DNA from: Cerrena zonata
Taxonomy: Eukaryota > Basidiomycota > Agaricomycetes > Polyporales > Cerrenaceae
Direction: 5' to 3'
Assembly (NCBI GenBank): GCA_038087015.1
Contig: JASBNA010000007.1
Span: forward strand, 1,178,001 to 1,242,000
Length of the DNA stretch: 64,000 nucleotides
The position numbers and the translations under genes were made by a program. Of this stretch, positions 42,896-54,354 are shown piece after piece; the stretch's first letter is position 1, and each line of letters starts with the position of its first letter. Below the pieces are notes generated by a model. That model searched no databases and was not told where the DNA came from. It saw nothing but the letters and a program-made list of their open reading frames with translations.

Positions 42896-45646
42896 TTAGA
42901 GCGAGCGAACCTTTCTTGTGTCTAAAATCACATGCACTGCCTTCTCCGCCGTTCTGTGTTTCGCCATTAGTATGTAGACGGCCCAAACATAAGCTTACGC
43001 ACCCATAAAGTGTTGCAGTCGGATGGGCCGATAGTTGCTGCCTGCGTTTAGCGTGCAGCAAGGTAATCATGTTATATTTACTCACCAACGGCCAGATGCT
43101 CATATCCGCGACTCGAACATTAGTTGTCCCGTGAACCAGGAAGTTTGAGTCAACAACGCCTCCCAAATGTTGGGGAAGCATTGCTGCAGACCCTAAAACA
43201 TTTCAAATAGGAGTTATTACGGGATAGAACAGGCTGAACGGAGACACGAACCCGTGGGGTGCAGATCTGAGCCAGCATTATCTCGGATCCAGGCGATGAG
43301 CTGTTCATCAGTAGCATTGAAAGGTGGCCCTGTTGCGATTGATGTCGTAAAACTTCGAAGTGGTTCCGTCTGGGCTAGAGACAATACATATCGTAGGCCA
43401 TAAAGCAATACCTGCCTGTCTGCATATCGATGAGGAGTCGAACTCGTAATCAAGTTGAAGGTCGTGGAACTTTACCGAAGTCACCTGGAGAGTTCAAGAA
43501 TTCCGGGTTGATCGTGGGTATGGATCGCTCCGTATTGTCCGTAATGTGCACCTACACACTGCTATTAGGTAAACTGACCAGAAGTTCGGATTTACAAACG
43601 TGCTTACATCGCCTCTAGCAAAAGGATGCAGGCAGACAACGACGCAGGACCAGAATCTTGCTTTCGGGTTCGGTGTGGCCGTGGTGGAACCTACAGAGAA
43701 CAATTTGATGACTTAGAGATACACACATATAGCAAAGAAGAGGAAATAACGACATACCAGCAAAAAAAGCTAATTCTAGCTGCGGGACCGAGTTGTCATC
43801 GAGCCAACTACGTTGTACCTCGAGTAACTTTTTGTGTGGACTGGTTATGCGTGACAAATCGTGGTCTAAAGCAAGCTTAAGTTTAGCTATGTCAGGCGCG
43901 GACATGAACTTATTTAGAGGTAGAAAAGCCGTTGTCGAAGGGGGGCCGCCGAGAAGTCCGGTACGGTTTGTTTCGTATTCCTGAAGTAAAGCTGGGAACA
44001 ATGAGGGGTCACGAACGGCATCAAACGTGGTGATGTTCGCGAACGTCTCAAAAGAGAGCGGAACACTGATATGATCCTAGAGGGAGTTATGATCAATCAG
44101 CGCACGACTAGGTCCAACTCATTCTCACTTGAAAATTGCTTCCGACGCCTGGAAGGTCGAGTTTGATATCAATGCCAGCGTTATTCAATATTTTTGGATC
44201 ACCAATGCCTAAGAGACAAACCTGTCATCAGTTGTAAAACAATGCGTAATGTCAGACGTTATATTACCTGATTGCTCGAGTATTTGCGGTGTTTTAACCG
44301 AGCCTGTAGCATGAGGTGTCGTTCAGTTGCGATCTGTGCTCCTTGAGAATAAACATGAAGAATACCTGCTGATATGACCACTTCAGAACCGACAGAAACA
44401 CTGAAAGTCTCGTTCGTTTCAGCGATATAGTTCACTTTCGTGGCTACTAGTCCTTCCTTCCGCTTATCAGTCTCAAGTCCGAAGACCTCAGCCCCAGTAA
44501 GAACGATTAAGTTGGGGCGTGAGGAACGAATTTGATAATACCCCTAAATCATCGTGTGAAATCAGGGTGTCAAGCTGAGGAGTGAAGCGGGGGGCGACGT
44601 ACATTATTACTAAAGCTTCGTGAGCGGTTCTGGGCGTCGACGGTGACAGTAACGGACATGGAGCCAACCGCGTTTCCCCCGAGCTAGTATTTCAGACATC
44701 AAGCAAAACGAATAAAACGTTGAATGTGCACTCACAGGGGCAAGATTCCTCGGGACACCACTCAAATTGCTCAATGAGTCCAAGTACTGGGGGATCAGAT
44801 CAGTATAGTTTGTATTTCCGGTTGTATGAATGGAGCCATTTTTTCCATGGTCAGGCTCGTGATTATCAGCTGCAAACATAGCAACGGTTTGAGGGTCGGG
44901 AGGAGTCCATCTCTCTGACTTCTTCATGAATCCTTGAATATCCACGAAGCTCCACCCAGGGTTTCCGAGCAATCCCCAGTCTAAATCCTATTTCTGAGCA
45001 TGTAATATTGTACGAGCCAAGATTCATTGTACCATCATATTCTCTCTTAGAGGCTCTAAAATGAACATATCCATTAGTCCACTGTAAATCACAGGCGGAA
45101 TTTCATACTTGGTGTACTGCATTAGATTCATGGCAGACGTGCCACCAAGTAATTTGCCACGCCCAAGATCGAATGAGCGGTTGTTCAACTCAGGTTGCGG
45201 GGAGGTAGACAACAACCAGTCGTATATAGGGTCTTGCCGTATAATTCTCGATTCAGTTTCGCCGCATGAAGTAAACCGGGAGACTTACTTCCAACTCCAG
45301 AACTTCCAAGGCCTTATATATACATGTCCGACGAATCAGCAGGGTTCACAACAGATAATTGAATTTACTTACCTGGTATGAGGACAATGTTGTCTTCCAA
45401 ATTCTTCCCGGCCTCAATGACACCGACGGATATGCTTGGATCATCTGAGAGGCTGAGAAATATAATGTCAGGAGGGGAGGTGTATCAGATCCGTCAATCG
45501 TACCGTGCTGCAACCGCAAGTCCAGTGGTACCCCCTCCGACTATAATATAGTCGAATGACAACTCGGAAAATTTAGCCGCGTCCACCTCTATTCCCTTAG
45601 CAAATGGTGCAGTGCACAAAACACTAGCCAGTAGAAATGGCTTCAT
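42896..45646 (-). CDS. Secreted GMC oxidoreductase (aryl-alcohol oxidase-like)
   Basis: This is an FAD-dependent GMC-family oxidoreductase, probably an extracellular alcohol oxidase or dehydrogenase that supplies H2O2 in wood or litter decay (inference). The start MKPFLLASVLCTAPFAKG is a signal peptide. The dinucleotide-binding motif is FDYIIVGGGTTGLAVAARLS. Next come LGRGKLLGGTSAMNLM and REYDDWGLLGNPGWSF. The active-site region is DLHPTGSAAMLPQHLGGVVD and then a block like VHGTTNVRVADMSIWPLV, AHPTATLYGTAEKAVHVIL. Both catalytic histidines (HPTGS and AHPTAT) are present. About a dozen short introns interrupt the gene. The protein ends VRSL at 42896. Two introns around 44985-45120 need non-obvious acceptors to keep frame, so exact borders there are uncertain. 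It belongs to the aryl-alcohol/glucose/choline oxidase branch, and its substrate cannot be read from sequence. Confidence 0.88.
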
Positions 45647-46220
45647 GTCCGAACCCGTGTAAGAGTTTGAATATGGCCTGGGGGCCAGGTAGGTGATCCC
45701 TCAATCGACTACGTAGCCCCGCTTTAAAGCTGGCCGGACGGCCCTTTACCCTATGCGCTGAAACCTAAAGTTTGATGAAGTACCTTTTGTGCGTGCAACC
45801 TCTTGTAAATTTGGAAGAACTCACAGGATAATGTCACCATTGAAATCAATCAGGCCGCCGTTGATGACGTTGACTCCGAGTCAAAGTCACGAGTTCCTGA
45901 CCCTCCATGCTGGACGTGAAGTTAGGCTAGAGTACGGCCGGCTCATACTCTTGTGAATCTTGCGAATACCCGAGCCTTAAGTACATATTTACCACAGCAC
46001 GAATGTCGAATTCGAATGAGGTCACAGTTCTTACCCGAGCCGATGACGAGATAAGTATGTCTAGATTTCAGGAAGCCCTCGTTAATATACCTAGTTCGGA
46101 TTGTATACATCATCAAGCAATCATAGTAACTTGCTCGACACTTGTATGTACCGTAAGTTTTGACCAAGTTCAAGTTCAATGAGCTGAAAGAACGACAAGG
46201 TGCATGACGCAAAAACGATA
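45647..46220. other. Promoter region of the GMC gene and spacer
   Basis: No coding frame was recognised. GC-rich short sequences near 45670-45750 may belong to the GMC promoter or leader. Confidence 0.45.
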
Positions 46221-46312
46221 GCCCACCGCGAGGGTCGAACTCGCAGCCTTCAGATATCATCCCGCTTTGACAGATAAGAGTCTGACGCTCTATCCGATTG
46301 AGCTAGGCGGGC
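46221..46312 (-). tRNA. tRNA-Lys (CUU) with a 19-nt intron
   Basis: On the minus strand the sequence folds as a tRNA. The acceptor arm GCCCGCC pairs with the terminal GGTGGGC, with one G-T pair. D arm, T arm (GCGAGTTCGACCCTCGC) and anticodon stem TCAGA/TCTGA are all present. The anticodon loop reads CTCTTAA once a 19-base intron (TCTGTCAAAGCGGGATGAT) behind position 37 is removed, giving anticodon CTT for lysine AAG codons. The mature length is 73 nt before CCA addition. A-box and B-box promoter sequences lie within the D and T arms as usual. Confidence 0.93.
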
Positions 46313-47101
46313 GATATTTATTTTAACCCATTAGTTAATATAGACTACAGAATAAAATTGTTGACAAGACTGAGTCACTGAGGAGAGCTAGTCCTGACTC
46401 CTCCAGGACTCCTCCAAGATCAACCGACGACGATGGCGACGATTACCGTCCTATCGTCTTCCCGAGGCTTGAAGCACTGTGTGCTATTTAGTGTGCTCTG
46501 GGCCCTACTTATGAATTCGACCGTCCCGAGGGTGTCACCATCATTGCATTGTGGAACCGATACCTGGTGACGATACCGTTCTTAATTCCAGGGAACAAGC
46601 CTTCTATCTCTCCCTCTCTGCATACAAGCGCAAAAAATGAACCTTCTAAAGGATATACCCCTTCATTCGTTTTGAACATCTCAAACTCGTTCTTGCTGAA
46701 GACTGGTATTTACACGTCTCTGAGAACTGCATCACTGACCGGTGCGCGATACAACTAAAAACACTTGCGTTCGATAATTCAGTACGAATATAGAGCAGTT
46801 CCTAGCCAATCAACAACTACAATAATCTGACGGTACAAGACATCCTCGATAGGCGAAATAGAGAGGGGTATTATTAATTACTTCGTCGCGCTGCCTTCAT
46901 CTCTCTCTTCAAACAGGATAGGCTTGACGTTATCTGGAAGTCGGACTATACCTGGAAGCATTCTAGCCACTGAGTCTCTTCATAGGGAAAGTAGTTGGTC
47001 AGATTGAATGTATCATCTTCGCTTACAGCTCGTATACTAATATTTCCTGACCATATTCTGACAAAAAGGAAACCTTGATTCGCCAAGTCCTAGAATTAAT
47101 T
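46313..47101. other. Spacer between tRNA-Lys and the O-methyltransferase gene
   Basis: A 69-codon + strand frame at 46549-46758 is not convincing. AT-rich sequence at 46313-46370 may include the tRNA upstream region. Nothing else was recognised. Confidence 0.45.
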
Positions 47102-48138
47102 CTAATCACTCTTCCTTCTAATGAGTGTAATCCCGTCCTCTATAGCGAGGAGAAGCGGGTCGAGGTCCTCTCTTGATCTAAAACCCAACAGAGACGGTCA
47201 GTGTATTGTGACATTTCTCAGGTGTTTGTTAGCTTACCGAACAGTCTTGTTGAATTTATCAATGACTTCTCCCCAGGCGATATGTTCTGCAGGACACCAT
47301 GGGGCACCTTGGAACGCTGTGTTGTCCACGACAATCACCCCTGATGGTGCCAGAAGGGAAGGAGTGCTGGCATCCGTTGGGACGATAAGGTCGAGGTAAG
47401 TTGCATAGGATGGCTTGTCTGCGTCAATGAATACCTAATCCGCATCCCGAGTGTCGTTAGGACGCTTTCTACTATGGAACCTCAATGAAAGGAGGACTTA
47501 CAAGATCGAATTGCTCGCCCTGTTTCGCAAGCGCCTTCATCACCTCTTTCGCGTCGCCGATGCGAACGTCGATCTTGTCGAGGATTCCTGCTTCTCGGAA
47601 GTAAGGTTCTGTAACTTCCTTGAGGTATGGCTCAATGTCGAGAGTCGTTATGTGTTCGACTGAAGGGACTAGTGCGAGAGACGCGGTAGTTGTTCCTGTG
47701 AACATACCAACCTCTAAAATGCGCTTCGCCTACAGACTTATTGAGTCCAGCCCCTCACAAAGATCGATGAACGAAACCTCTTACCCTGGTTATCTTTGCA
47801 AATTGCGCGAGCACGACTCCTTCGTATCCTCCTGCGCTCATTTCTGGGACTAATTCGAACATTGTCTTGCCTTCCTCACGTAAACTTTGCCAGTCGGTTT
47901 CATCGGTCATCTTCAACAACTTCTTTACAACCTCTGGGGTCGGTGAAGACATCTTGATAGCGTACTCGTCGTAGCCCTCACTGAGCTTCTTGGCTTCAGC
48001 GACCAATGTCTCTAATTTGGAGTTAGCTGGAGAGCTAGTCTTGACCTCCTGAAGAATGACATCGAGAAGGTGGGAAAGACGGTCATGGGGAGTAGCCCCC
48101 ATGATACGCATAAGCTGACGAAAGTTGGGTGGAGGCAT
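47102..48138 (-). CDS. Class I O-methyltransferase, MysB-type candidate
   Basis: This is a SAM-dependent O-methyltransferase of the caffeoyl-CoA/catechol type. Minus-strand exons 47785-48138, 47502-47729, 47238-47434 and 47102-47177 give 284 residues with no frame problem. The SAM-binding glycine motif is ILEVGMFTGTTTASLAL. Next comes the acidic residue block ITTLDIEPYLKEV. The metal-binding motif region is FDLVFIDADKPSYATYLD with VIVVDNTAFQG. An N-terminal extension (KLETLVAEAKKLSEGYDEYA) is like that of fungal and cyanobacterial mycosporine methyltransferases. It is divergently transcribed from a sedoheptulose-7-phosphate cyclase gene. In the MysA/MysB pair the methyltransferase turns demethyl-4-deoxygadusol into 4-deoxygadusol, so this role is inferred from context. 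Confidence 0.88.
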
Positions 48139-48927
48139 TGTGATCGTGGGGGGTGGGGATGCAGGTTGACGTACAATTCGAGGTGGGGATACTTAACTGA
48201 CCGACAGAGGGAACACGTCGTCTCGGCAGTTGTATAGACTTCGACGTGTCCTACATTCTACTGGATGTATGAATGGGGTGGATGGATGTCTTTCCCAAGG
48301 GGTCTGTTCATCTGAGCCTAGCGCTTTCTGAATCTCACGTATCTGTCCCACGTCTTTGGTCTGGCAGAGGTATGTGCTACCTGTATATCGAATACTGAAT
48401 GTCCAGAAGGAAGGATACAAGGAACCGATTACATGCTCAGGGAGTACCAGGCTACCGTTGAAGCAAGAGTTGTTACTATTTAAGAACAGGTGTTTGTGCT
48501 TCGCACGGCGATTGCGTCACTATCGGGCATACCGCCGTAACCCGTTCCGTTTAGGAAGGGGTTGTGTTCATACCTAGGAATCGACTCACTCCCTGTGCAG
48601 GCTGTCAGAAGAGTACATACCCTCGCGGTATTACTTTCAGGCTCTTTCCGGTGCAGCACGCTACGAACGTATACGGAGCCTACATTTTGGGAGAATGCAT
48701 GTGTATACATCTCGTACTCCTTTCCGATAGTGCGCCCGAAGCTTCTACTCGTGCTTGTCCTGTTGTCCTGTCTGTTGGTTTATCCCTTCTCCAGACAGTT
48801 CAAACATCCCTGCGTTCTGTTCCTTGCCTAAAATGTTCACCGTGTTCGCGATGGACCGCCGCTGTGAACCATGTTTCTATCGGTGATCTTCGCGGAGATG
48901 ACGCACGTTGGACAGCTAGCCCAGCCG
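48139..48927. other. Divergent promoter region of the MysB/MysA-like pair
   Basis: A spacer of about 0.9 kb separates two start codons pointing away from each other. A 122-codon + strand frame (48564-48932) and its shadows show no family features. A common control region for both genes is plausible. Confidence 0.5.
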
Positions 48928-48934
48928 TATAAAT
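48928..48934 (+). promoter_or_regulatory. TATA box of the cyclase gene
   Basis: TATAAAT lies about 118 bases before the start codon at 49046, with a CT-rich leader following. It is the best core-promoter match in the divergent region. Confidence 0.5.
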
Positions 48935-49045
48935 TTCTACTGGTTAGCATTAGTCGACCCTCATAACTTTATCCTTTAACCTTCAACGGCTACACAAGAG
49001 TCCAGTCTTGTACGCGCTTCATCAGCGATACACATTATTTCGACC

Positions 49046-50537
49046 ATGAGCGATCTCAAGGCTTCTGTTACAGAAACCTCCAATGGATTCTCCGTTGCTG
49101 GTATCGAACAGATCAAATACGGTTCGCTTCTCATCACCTCTTGCGTTGTGACTATACTTACTCCTACTGTCCATGTCTAGCATTCAGTTCGTAGACAACA
49201 TCTTCTCACCCGAACATGACCATCTCGCCCAAATTTATAAGCCGTGGGGTAGAGTTCTCCTTGTTACAGATGCCATTGTAAACTCTTTCTATGCTTCGGC
49301 TTGGAAGGCGTACTTCAAGCATCACAACATCCTTCTCACCACCTTCGTCATGGCTGGCGGAGAGAAGAACAAGACGATGAAGACGATGCTGAGTATCGTC
49401 GACGCCATGAATAGTTTTGGTTTGGTCAGGAAGGAACCTGTCTTGGTGGTCGGCGGTGGCTTGTGTACCGATGTTACGGGCTATGCCTGTGCTTCATACC
49501 GCCGCACTTCGAACTTTATTCGTGTCCCAACCACTCTCATTGGGCTCATCGATGCTTCTGTATCTATCAAAGGTACGCCCTATTCCTCTCTTTTAATAGA
49601 AATGACAAGGATCCAACGAGTGCATTTTTTCTAGTCGGTATTAACCACGGTAATCTTAAGAACCGACTTGGAGCGTACCATGCGCCCATGGTGACATTCC
49701 TCGACTTCAACATGCTGAAGACTCTCCCGGAAGGCCAGGTCAGGAATGGTTTTGCGGAACTCATGAAGATATCTTCCTGCGCAGACAAGCGGATCTGGGA
49801 CCTTCTTGTCAGTCACGGCGAAGAGTTGATCAACACACGTTTTGGTCGTCTTCCTGGTTCAGACCCCGATCTCAAGAAAATTGCCGATGAGATTTGCTGG
49901 AGAGGGAATTAAAGGTCATGCTTGAGGTACGATTTACCTCTTTCCCCTAAATGCTGATTCCCGTCATTTCATTGAACCTTGTACGGGTAGCTCGAAAGTC
50001 CAAACTTACACGAGATCGCCCTGGACCGTGTCATTGCGTTCGGACATTCCCTCAGCCCTACTCTAGAATTGGCTCCTGTGATTCCTCTTCGACACGGTCA
50101 CGCTGTAAGCTTACAAATACTTTGTGCTTCGATATGATATCTTTCCTACCCTGGCTGACTCGTGGTGATACTAGATCAACATCGACATGTCATACTTCAT
50201 CACTGTCGCTGCACGCCGCGGTATCCTCACGGAGAAGCAGCGTGATGAGTATCATGAGTTGAGTCATCGCGTTGGGTTGTCCATGGATCACGATCTCTTC
50301 ACTGAAGAGCTTGTCAAGAAAGGTACCCAGGCTATCTTGTACGTCTCTCGGGCTGCAGACTATTTATCTATAAAACGTATCAGCTAAATGATACATAGGA
50401 AAACTCGAGACAACAAGCAACGTTTTGCTATCCCCTCACCGTACGGCACATGCCAATTCATCAATGACATATCCTATAGCGAGATGTTTGAGTGTTTGAA
50501 AGTGCACAAGGAACTTATCAAAGAGAAATATAGGTAG
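49046..50537 (+). CDS. Sedoheptulose-7-phosphate cyclase, demethyl-4-deoxygadusol synthase-like, frame disrupted
   Basis: This dehydroquinate-synthase-superfamily enzyme is closest by eye to demethyl-4-deoxygadusol synthase (MysA), which makes the mycosporine ring from sedoheptulose-7-phosphate with NAD and zinc. Motifs are [106 protein letters not shown] and [20 protein letters not shown]. Two breaks are seen. At 49901-49906, after DEICW, two extra bases (AG doubled) lead to a stop at 49910, while relatives continue in the other frame with KVMLELES. At the first intron the obvious acceptor (about 49182) is one base short of frame. A later acceptor at 49195 restores frame but deletes about five residues. 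It is a pseudogene, or the sequence contains errors. The rest is well conserved. Confidence 0.85.
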
Positions 50538-52258
50538 CGGAGTAAGCAAGGACGTAAGTCTTTACATTGCGACTTATCTAAATTCGTCGTTCTAATTTAT
50601 TCCCGTTTTCGACTGGTGATGGGCAGGCGGTCTGTGATGTTGGAGACCTTGGTATGGAACCAGAGCTTCTTCGCCGACAGGCGAATGGCGTGAAGAAAGG
50701 GTGTTTCCGACGCCGATGTCAACGGAACCAGTAATGGTCACACCGCCATGGGTTTGAGTCAATCCATGATTATAGTTGATGGAGTTGCGGCGGCAGCTTG
50801 AACTCGTTCTGAGATTTAGTCCTTCACTCATATTGAATAGTCGATTCTGTGTACGCAATGAATCATTGCTTGAAGATCATACCCATGCTTCCACGAACGA
50901 GTTCGTTCCATTATCTTATCCATCTACGATGTTCGAACAATTCCACTGTATGACTCTCGGTAAGGCAATATCCTTAATGCCTCATAAAGGATGATCATAT
51001 GAAACTTCTTCCTTAATACGGGTCGCCGTTGAATTCTGCCAGGTGGCTCTAGCTGTAAGTGGTAGGTATGACATGTGTTGTTCTGCGTATATTTGTGGAC
51101 TACTAGGACAAGGAAACAATGGTGCTGCATCGGGGCCGGCTGTAGTTAGAAGTGGGTCTACTCACTAAGTGACTTGCTTATAGTGAGTTCGAACCTGAAA
51201 TAAGTAGTCCAGCTGGTAGGATAACGGAAGGAAAACAACGAGGATTGGCGACCCTTAGTTTTACGTACGAAGATTTTCTTACTATGTGGTCATATGTGGA
51301 CTCGAGCATGATAATCGACTGGAACGAATGAGACGCACCTTAGGAAGTCCATAATTGTGAAAACTGTGTACTGGTAGAGCATACTTATAAGTAGAATTAC
51401 ACAACAGCTGAACAGACAGTCGTGTCCCATCCTGTTTTAAATTATCTTGTCTTGTTGGTCACGGCTACATATTGAAACCAAGGAAAAGCGTATTACGGAT
51501 AAAGTAGATTAGTAACACAACCAACCCAAAGACGAGTTGCACGAGGAATAGCGCTGCAACTACGAAGGCTGTTATAAATGGGTGGGAGAAGCTCAAGGCT
51601 GTTACAGCACGACATAACGCACTGCTCTAGCGTAAGGAAGCACAGTACCTCACAGTTGACCCATGGAAGCAAACGTCTACCTCGTGAATGCACCCTCTTG
51701 GGAATGAACTAGTGGCAGGATTAGTCATGGTGCAGCCAGCCTGAAATCAGGGATGCTCAGTGTCGGAGTTGGTGAGAGCCGGATGTCCACTGGCCTGATT
51801 TATCTCGGAACCCGCAGTCGTTATAATTCGTCTTGCCTACATGCATTGAGGCTCCCCTGTATGTTCTTATTAGTTTATGTCTGAATGATTATTCTCACTT
51901 TAGTGAGTCTTGGATGATTTGGTGAGAAAGGGACGAGAGGGCAGTGAGTCAGATGCGATGATGGATGTTATCAGATAAGATGTACCCAGGCCCGATAGGC
52001 TTGTTCCGGATTGTATCTTTTTGGTGATCGGCAAAGAGGACGGTAACGCCATCTGTTGTGCTTTTTACAGTCACCTTTGTTCAGGATGCGAAAGGCCCAG
52101 CCACTTCTTGACAACCGTCTACCAACTCCTTCTCTTTCCACTCATCCTCCCTAGCAAACCCTGTCACAAAGAGCCCTCTTCGCGCCTTGCCTCTTCATAC
52201 CATTCCTCCGGATTCTGGTACTTGGTTGACGCTTAATTGAGACACCGCCCCAGCCTAG
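50538..52258. other. 1.7 kb intergenic region, no ATP-grasp or other gene seen
   Basis: I looked here for a MysC-type ATP-grasp ligase, the usual third mycosporine gene, and found no candidate on either strand. Frames at 50592-50858 (-) and 50776-50994 (+) have no family features. No RNA gene was recognised. Confidence 0.55.
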
Positions 52259-52265
52259 TATAAAG
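52259..52265 (+). promoter_or_regulatory. TATA box of the heme oxygenase gene
   Basis: TATAAAG lies about 58 bases before the start codon at 52317. Confidence 0.5.
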
Positions 52266-52316
52266 GTTCCTTGCACTTCTAGTAGTACCCGGAGTAGTTT
52301 CGCCACATCCCTCAAG

Positions 52317-53401
52317 ATGGCCTCCATCCTCGACCTCTCTGAACCAATTGCTGTCCTCCTCCGCAAGGGCACCGCCGAAGCACACGAGAAGGCTGAACAT
52401 AGCCAAGGTGCTGCATGGCTTACTCGGGGTGAGCTCGACAGGAGCGAATATATTCGCTTTCTCATGATGCTTCACCATGTCTACAGGTGTGTAGAGTATC
52501 CTGCCAACCATCTCCTTTACTAACCGAGTATTACCAATACAGTATATTTGAACGTGGCCTCGACCGACACGCCGCAAACTCTGTTCTCGCGCCCACATAC
52601 AACCCCGGGCTCCTAGCGCGTACATCGAGTCTTTCCGCAGATATTGCCCACCTCCTCCAAGTACCAGAGTCGTCGTGGCAGTCGCATCCAATACACGCCT
52701 CTCTCACTTCCTCACCTCCCCAACCTCTGACCGATTACATCACCCGTTTACAGACGCTCGCGGATTCTCCGGACCCGAGTCCCCTTCTCGCTCATGCGTA
52801 CGTCAGGTACCTGGGGGATTTGAGCGGCGGGCAGTTCATCAGGAGAAGACTTGCTAAGGCATATGATCTTGAGGACGGTGCTGGTTTGAGCTTTTACGAC
52901 TTTAAACAGCTCGGCGGAAATGCTTCCGGCACGATTGGGGATATGAAGAAGATCAAGGAGTGGTACCGAGATGGAATGAACGCAGGTGTCGGCGACGATC
53001 AGGACTTGAAAGAGAAGATCCTCGAAGAAGCCAACATCGCGTTCGAGCTGAACAGCGGTCTCTTTACCGCTCTCAACCCTCCGTCCAATATTGCATCGCA
53101 GGCAGTCGATCCCGCAGCCCCTCCTCTTGGTGAGCCTCGTACCCCAACTGAGCCAGAACACAAACACTTGGGCTCATCAACCCTTCCCACCTCCCCTCTC
53201 AGAGAAGAGAGCAAGGTGGTCTTCGAGTCGAACGAATCGTCAGAATCAACGTACCGGATCTCTACGGTCGTTGCTCTAATTGCTGCATTTACTCTGTCTC
53301 ATTTCGTTCTTGTTGTCGGTGGGTTTACCGGTTCGAAGGGTGCGGGGAAGTTGGAGGCTCTTCAGCACTGGTTTGAGACGACGTTCTCGGCTAGTGGATA
53401 G
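52317..53401 (+). CDS. HMX1: Heme oxygenase with C-terminal membrane anchor
   Basis: This enzyme opens heme to biliverdin, CO and iron. It is used for iron recycling, oxidative-stress response and, in fungi with phytochromes, bilin supply. Exons 52317-52486 and 52543-53401 give 342 residues. The N-terminal helix RKGTAEAHEKAEHSQG holds the proximal heme ligand His (AHEKAE). YSIFERGLDRH, AHAYVRYLGDLSGGQFIRRR (distal helix with the conserved GDLSGG) and GLSFYDF follow. The C-terminus has a linker rich in Pro and Ser, then one membrane span, STVVALIAAFTLSHFVLVVG, typical of ER-anchored eukaryotic heme oxygenases. A loop insertion after HASLTSSPPQ is common in fungal members. The gene looks intact. 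Confidence 0.93.
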
Positions 53402-54354
53402 ATCACTCAGTTCGTCTCGTTCTGTTCATGGCTCCCTTGGTACGATGTACTTTGGTGGTATACCCATGATAGAAGCATGTTTTATTTCTCATTGGTTCAT
53501 TAGGATCTCCCTTCATCTCTATCTTTACTAGCTCTCCACACGCATTTCGTCTTTGATGTACATTCCTGCATTGTATTCACCCATCCCTCATCTTACCGAG
53601 TTCCTGCGATATACACATCTATATCGAAACCTGTTCTCTTCAGACTCGAAAACTACACAGCCAGGAAGAAAGAAACCATAACCATCTATATTTCTTCAAG
53701 ATGGATTGATACGTATATCACCCATACTTGACAGAAAGTAAGTTAAGTACAGGGGGGAGTACATGTACAAAAAATGTGAGTTTGGTTATCCGTAATTTTG
53801 TGTCCAACGCATATCGGGGAATATGCGCGACTAAACAGGGAGAGAACAGGGAACGCAAAATGGAAACAGAGTCCTTGATTGAACAAGATGAGAGGGGGGA
53901 AGGGGAGCGCATACGAATACAAGGAGTGTAGAAGGGTGGTCGGGACCCGAAGGCGAAGTATGTTACAAAAGTACACATGTTTGTAGAATGATACAATAGA
54001 TGTGTGGATGTGGAATTTCGACGAAGATGATGATGTTGACGAGAAAGAAACGCAAAGATCATGATGAAGGAAACAATGAAGAGAGGAAAGTCCGTTGAAC
54101 GAATGCAGCACAAAAGATGTGGTATAACCCATAAGGAATTGAACGAAGAACCCGAAGGAAACCATGAATGGAGACGGTGTGTTGTTGAAAGACGAAAGTT
54201 GAGGCCTGAGGGGTTAGCATGTTTACCAAAAAAGGTGGCGGCAGCAGGGGCTAGAGGTATCCGTAGTATGCGTGCATGCATGAACTTGTTCTTGTTGTGA
54301 AAGTCGAAACCGAAACCATTGTGATCGTGATGTGGATGAGAACGAAAAATGCGT
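53402..54354. other. Facing 3' ends of the heme oxygenase and zinc-finger genes
   Basis: Two convergent genes end here. The minus-strand frame 53718-54386 (222 codons) overlaps the 3' end of the zinc-finger gene. Its composition (many His, Ser, Phe) mirrors a biased 3' UTR, so it is not called as a gene. Confidence 0.5.

Noticed and set aside
47102..48138. O-methyltransferase as part of lignin or catechol metabolism only
   Set aside because: Not excluded by sequence, but the divergent cyclase neighbour and matching N-terminal extension make the mycosporine role more likely.
48564..48932. 122-codon frame in the MysA/MysB promoter region
   Set aside because: It overlaps other open frames, reaches into the TATA box and has no family signature.
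50592..52258. Search for a MysC-type ATP-grasp gene
   Set aside because: No ATP-grasp motif or long spliced frame was found on either strand.
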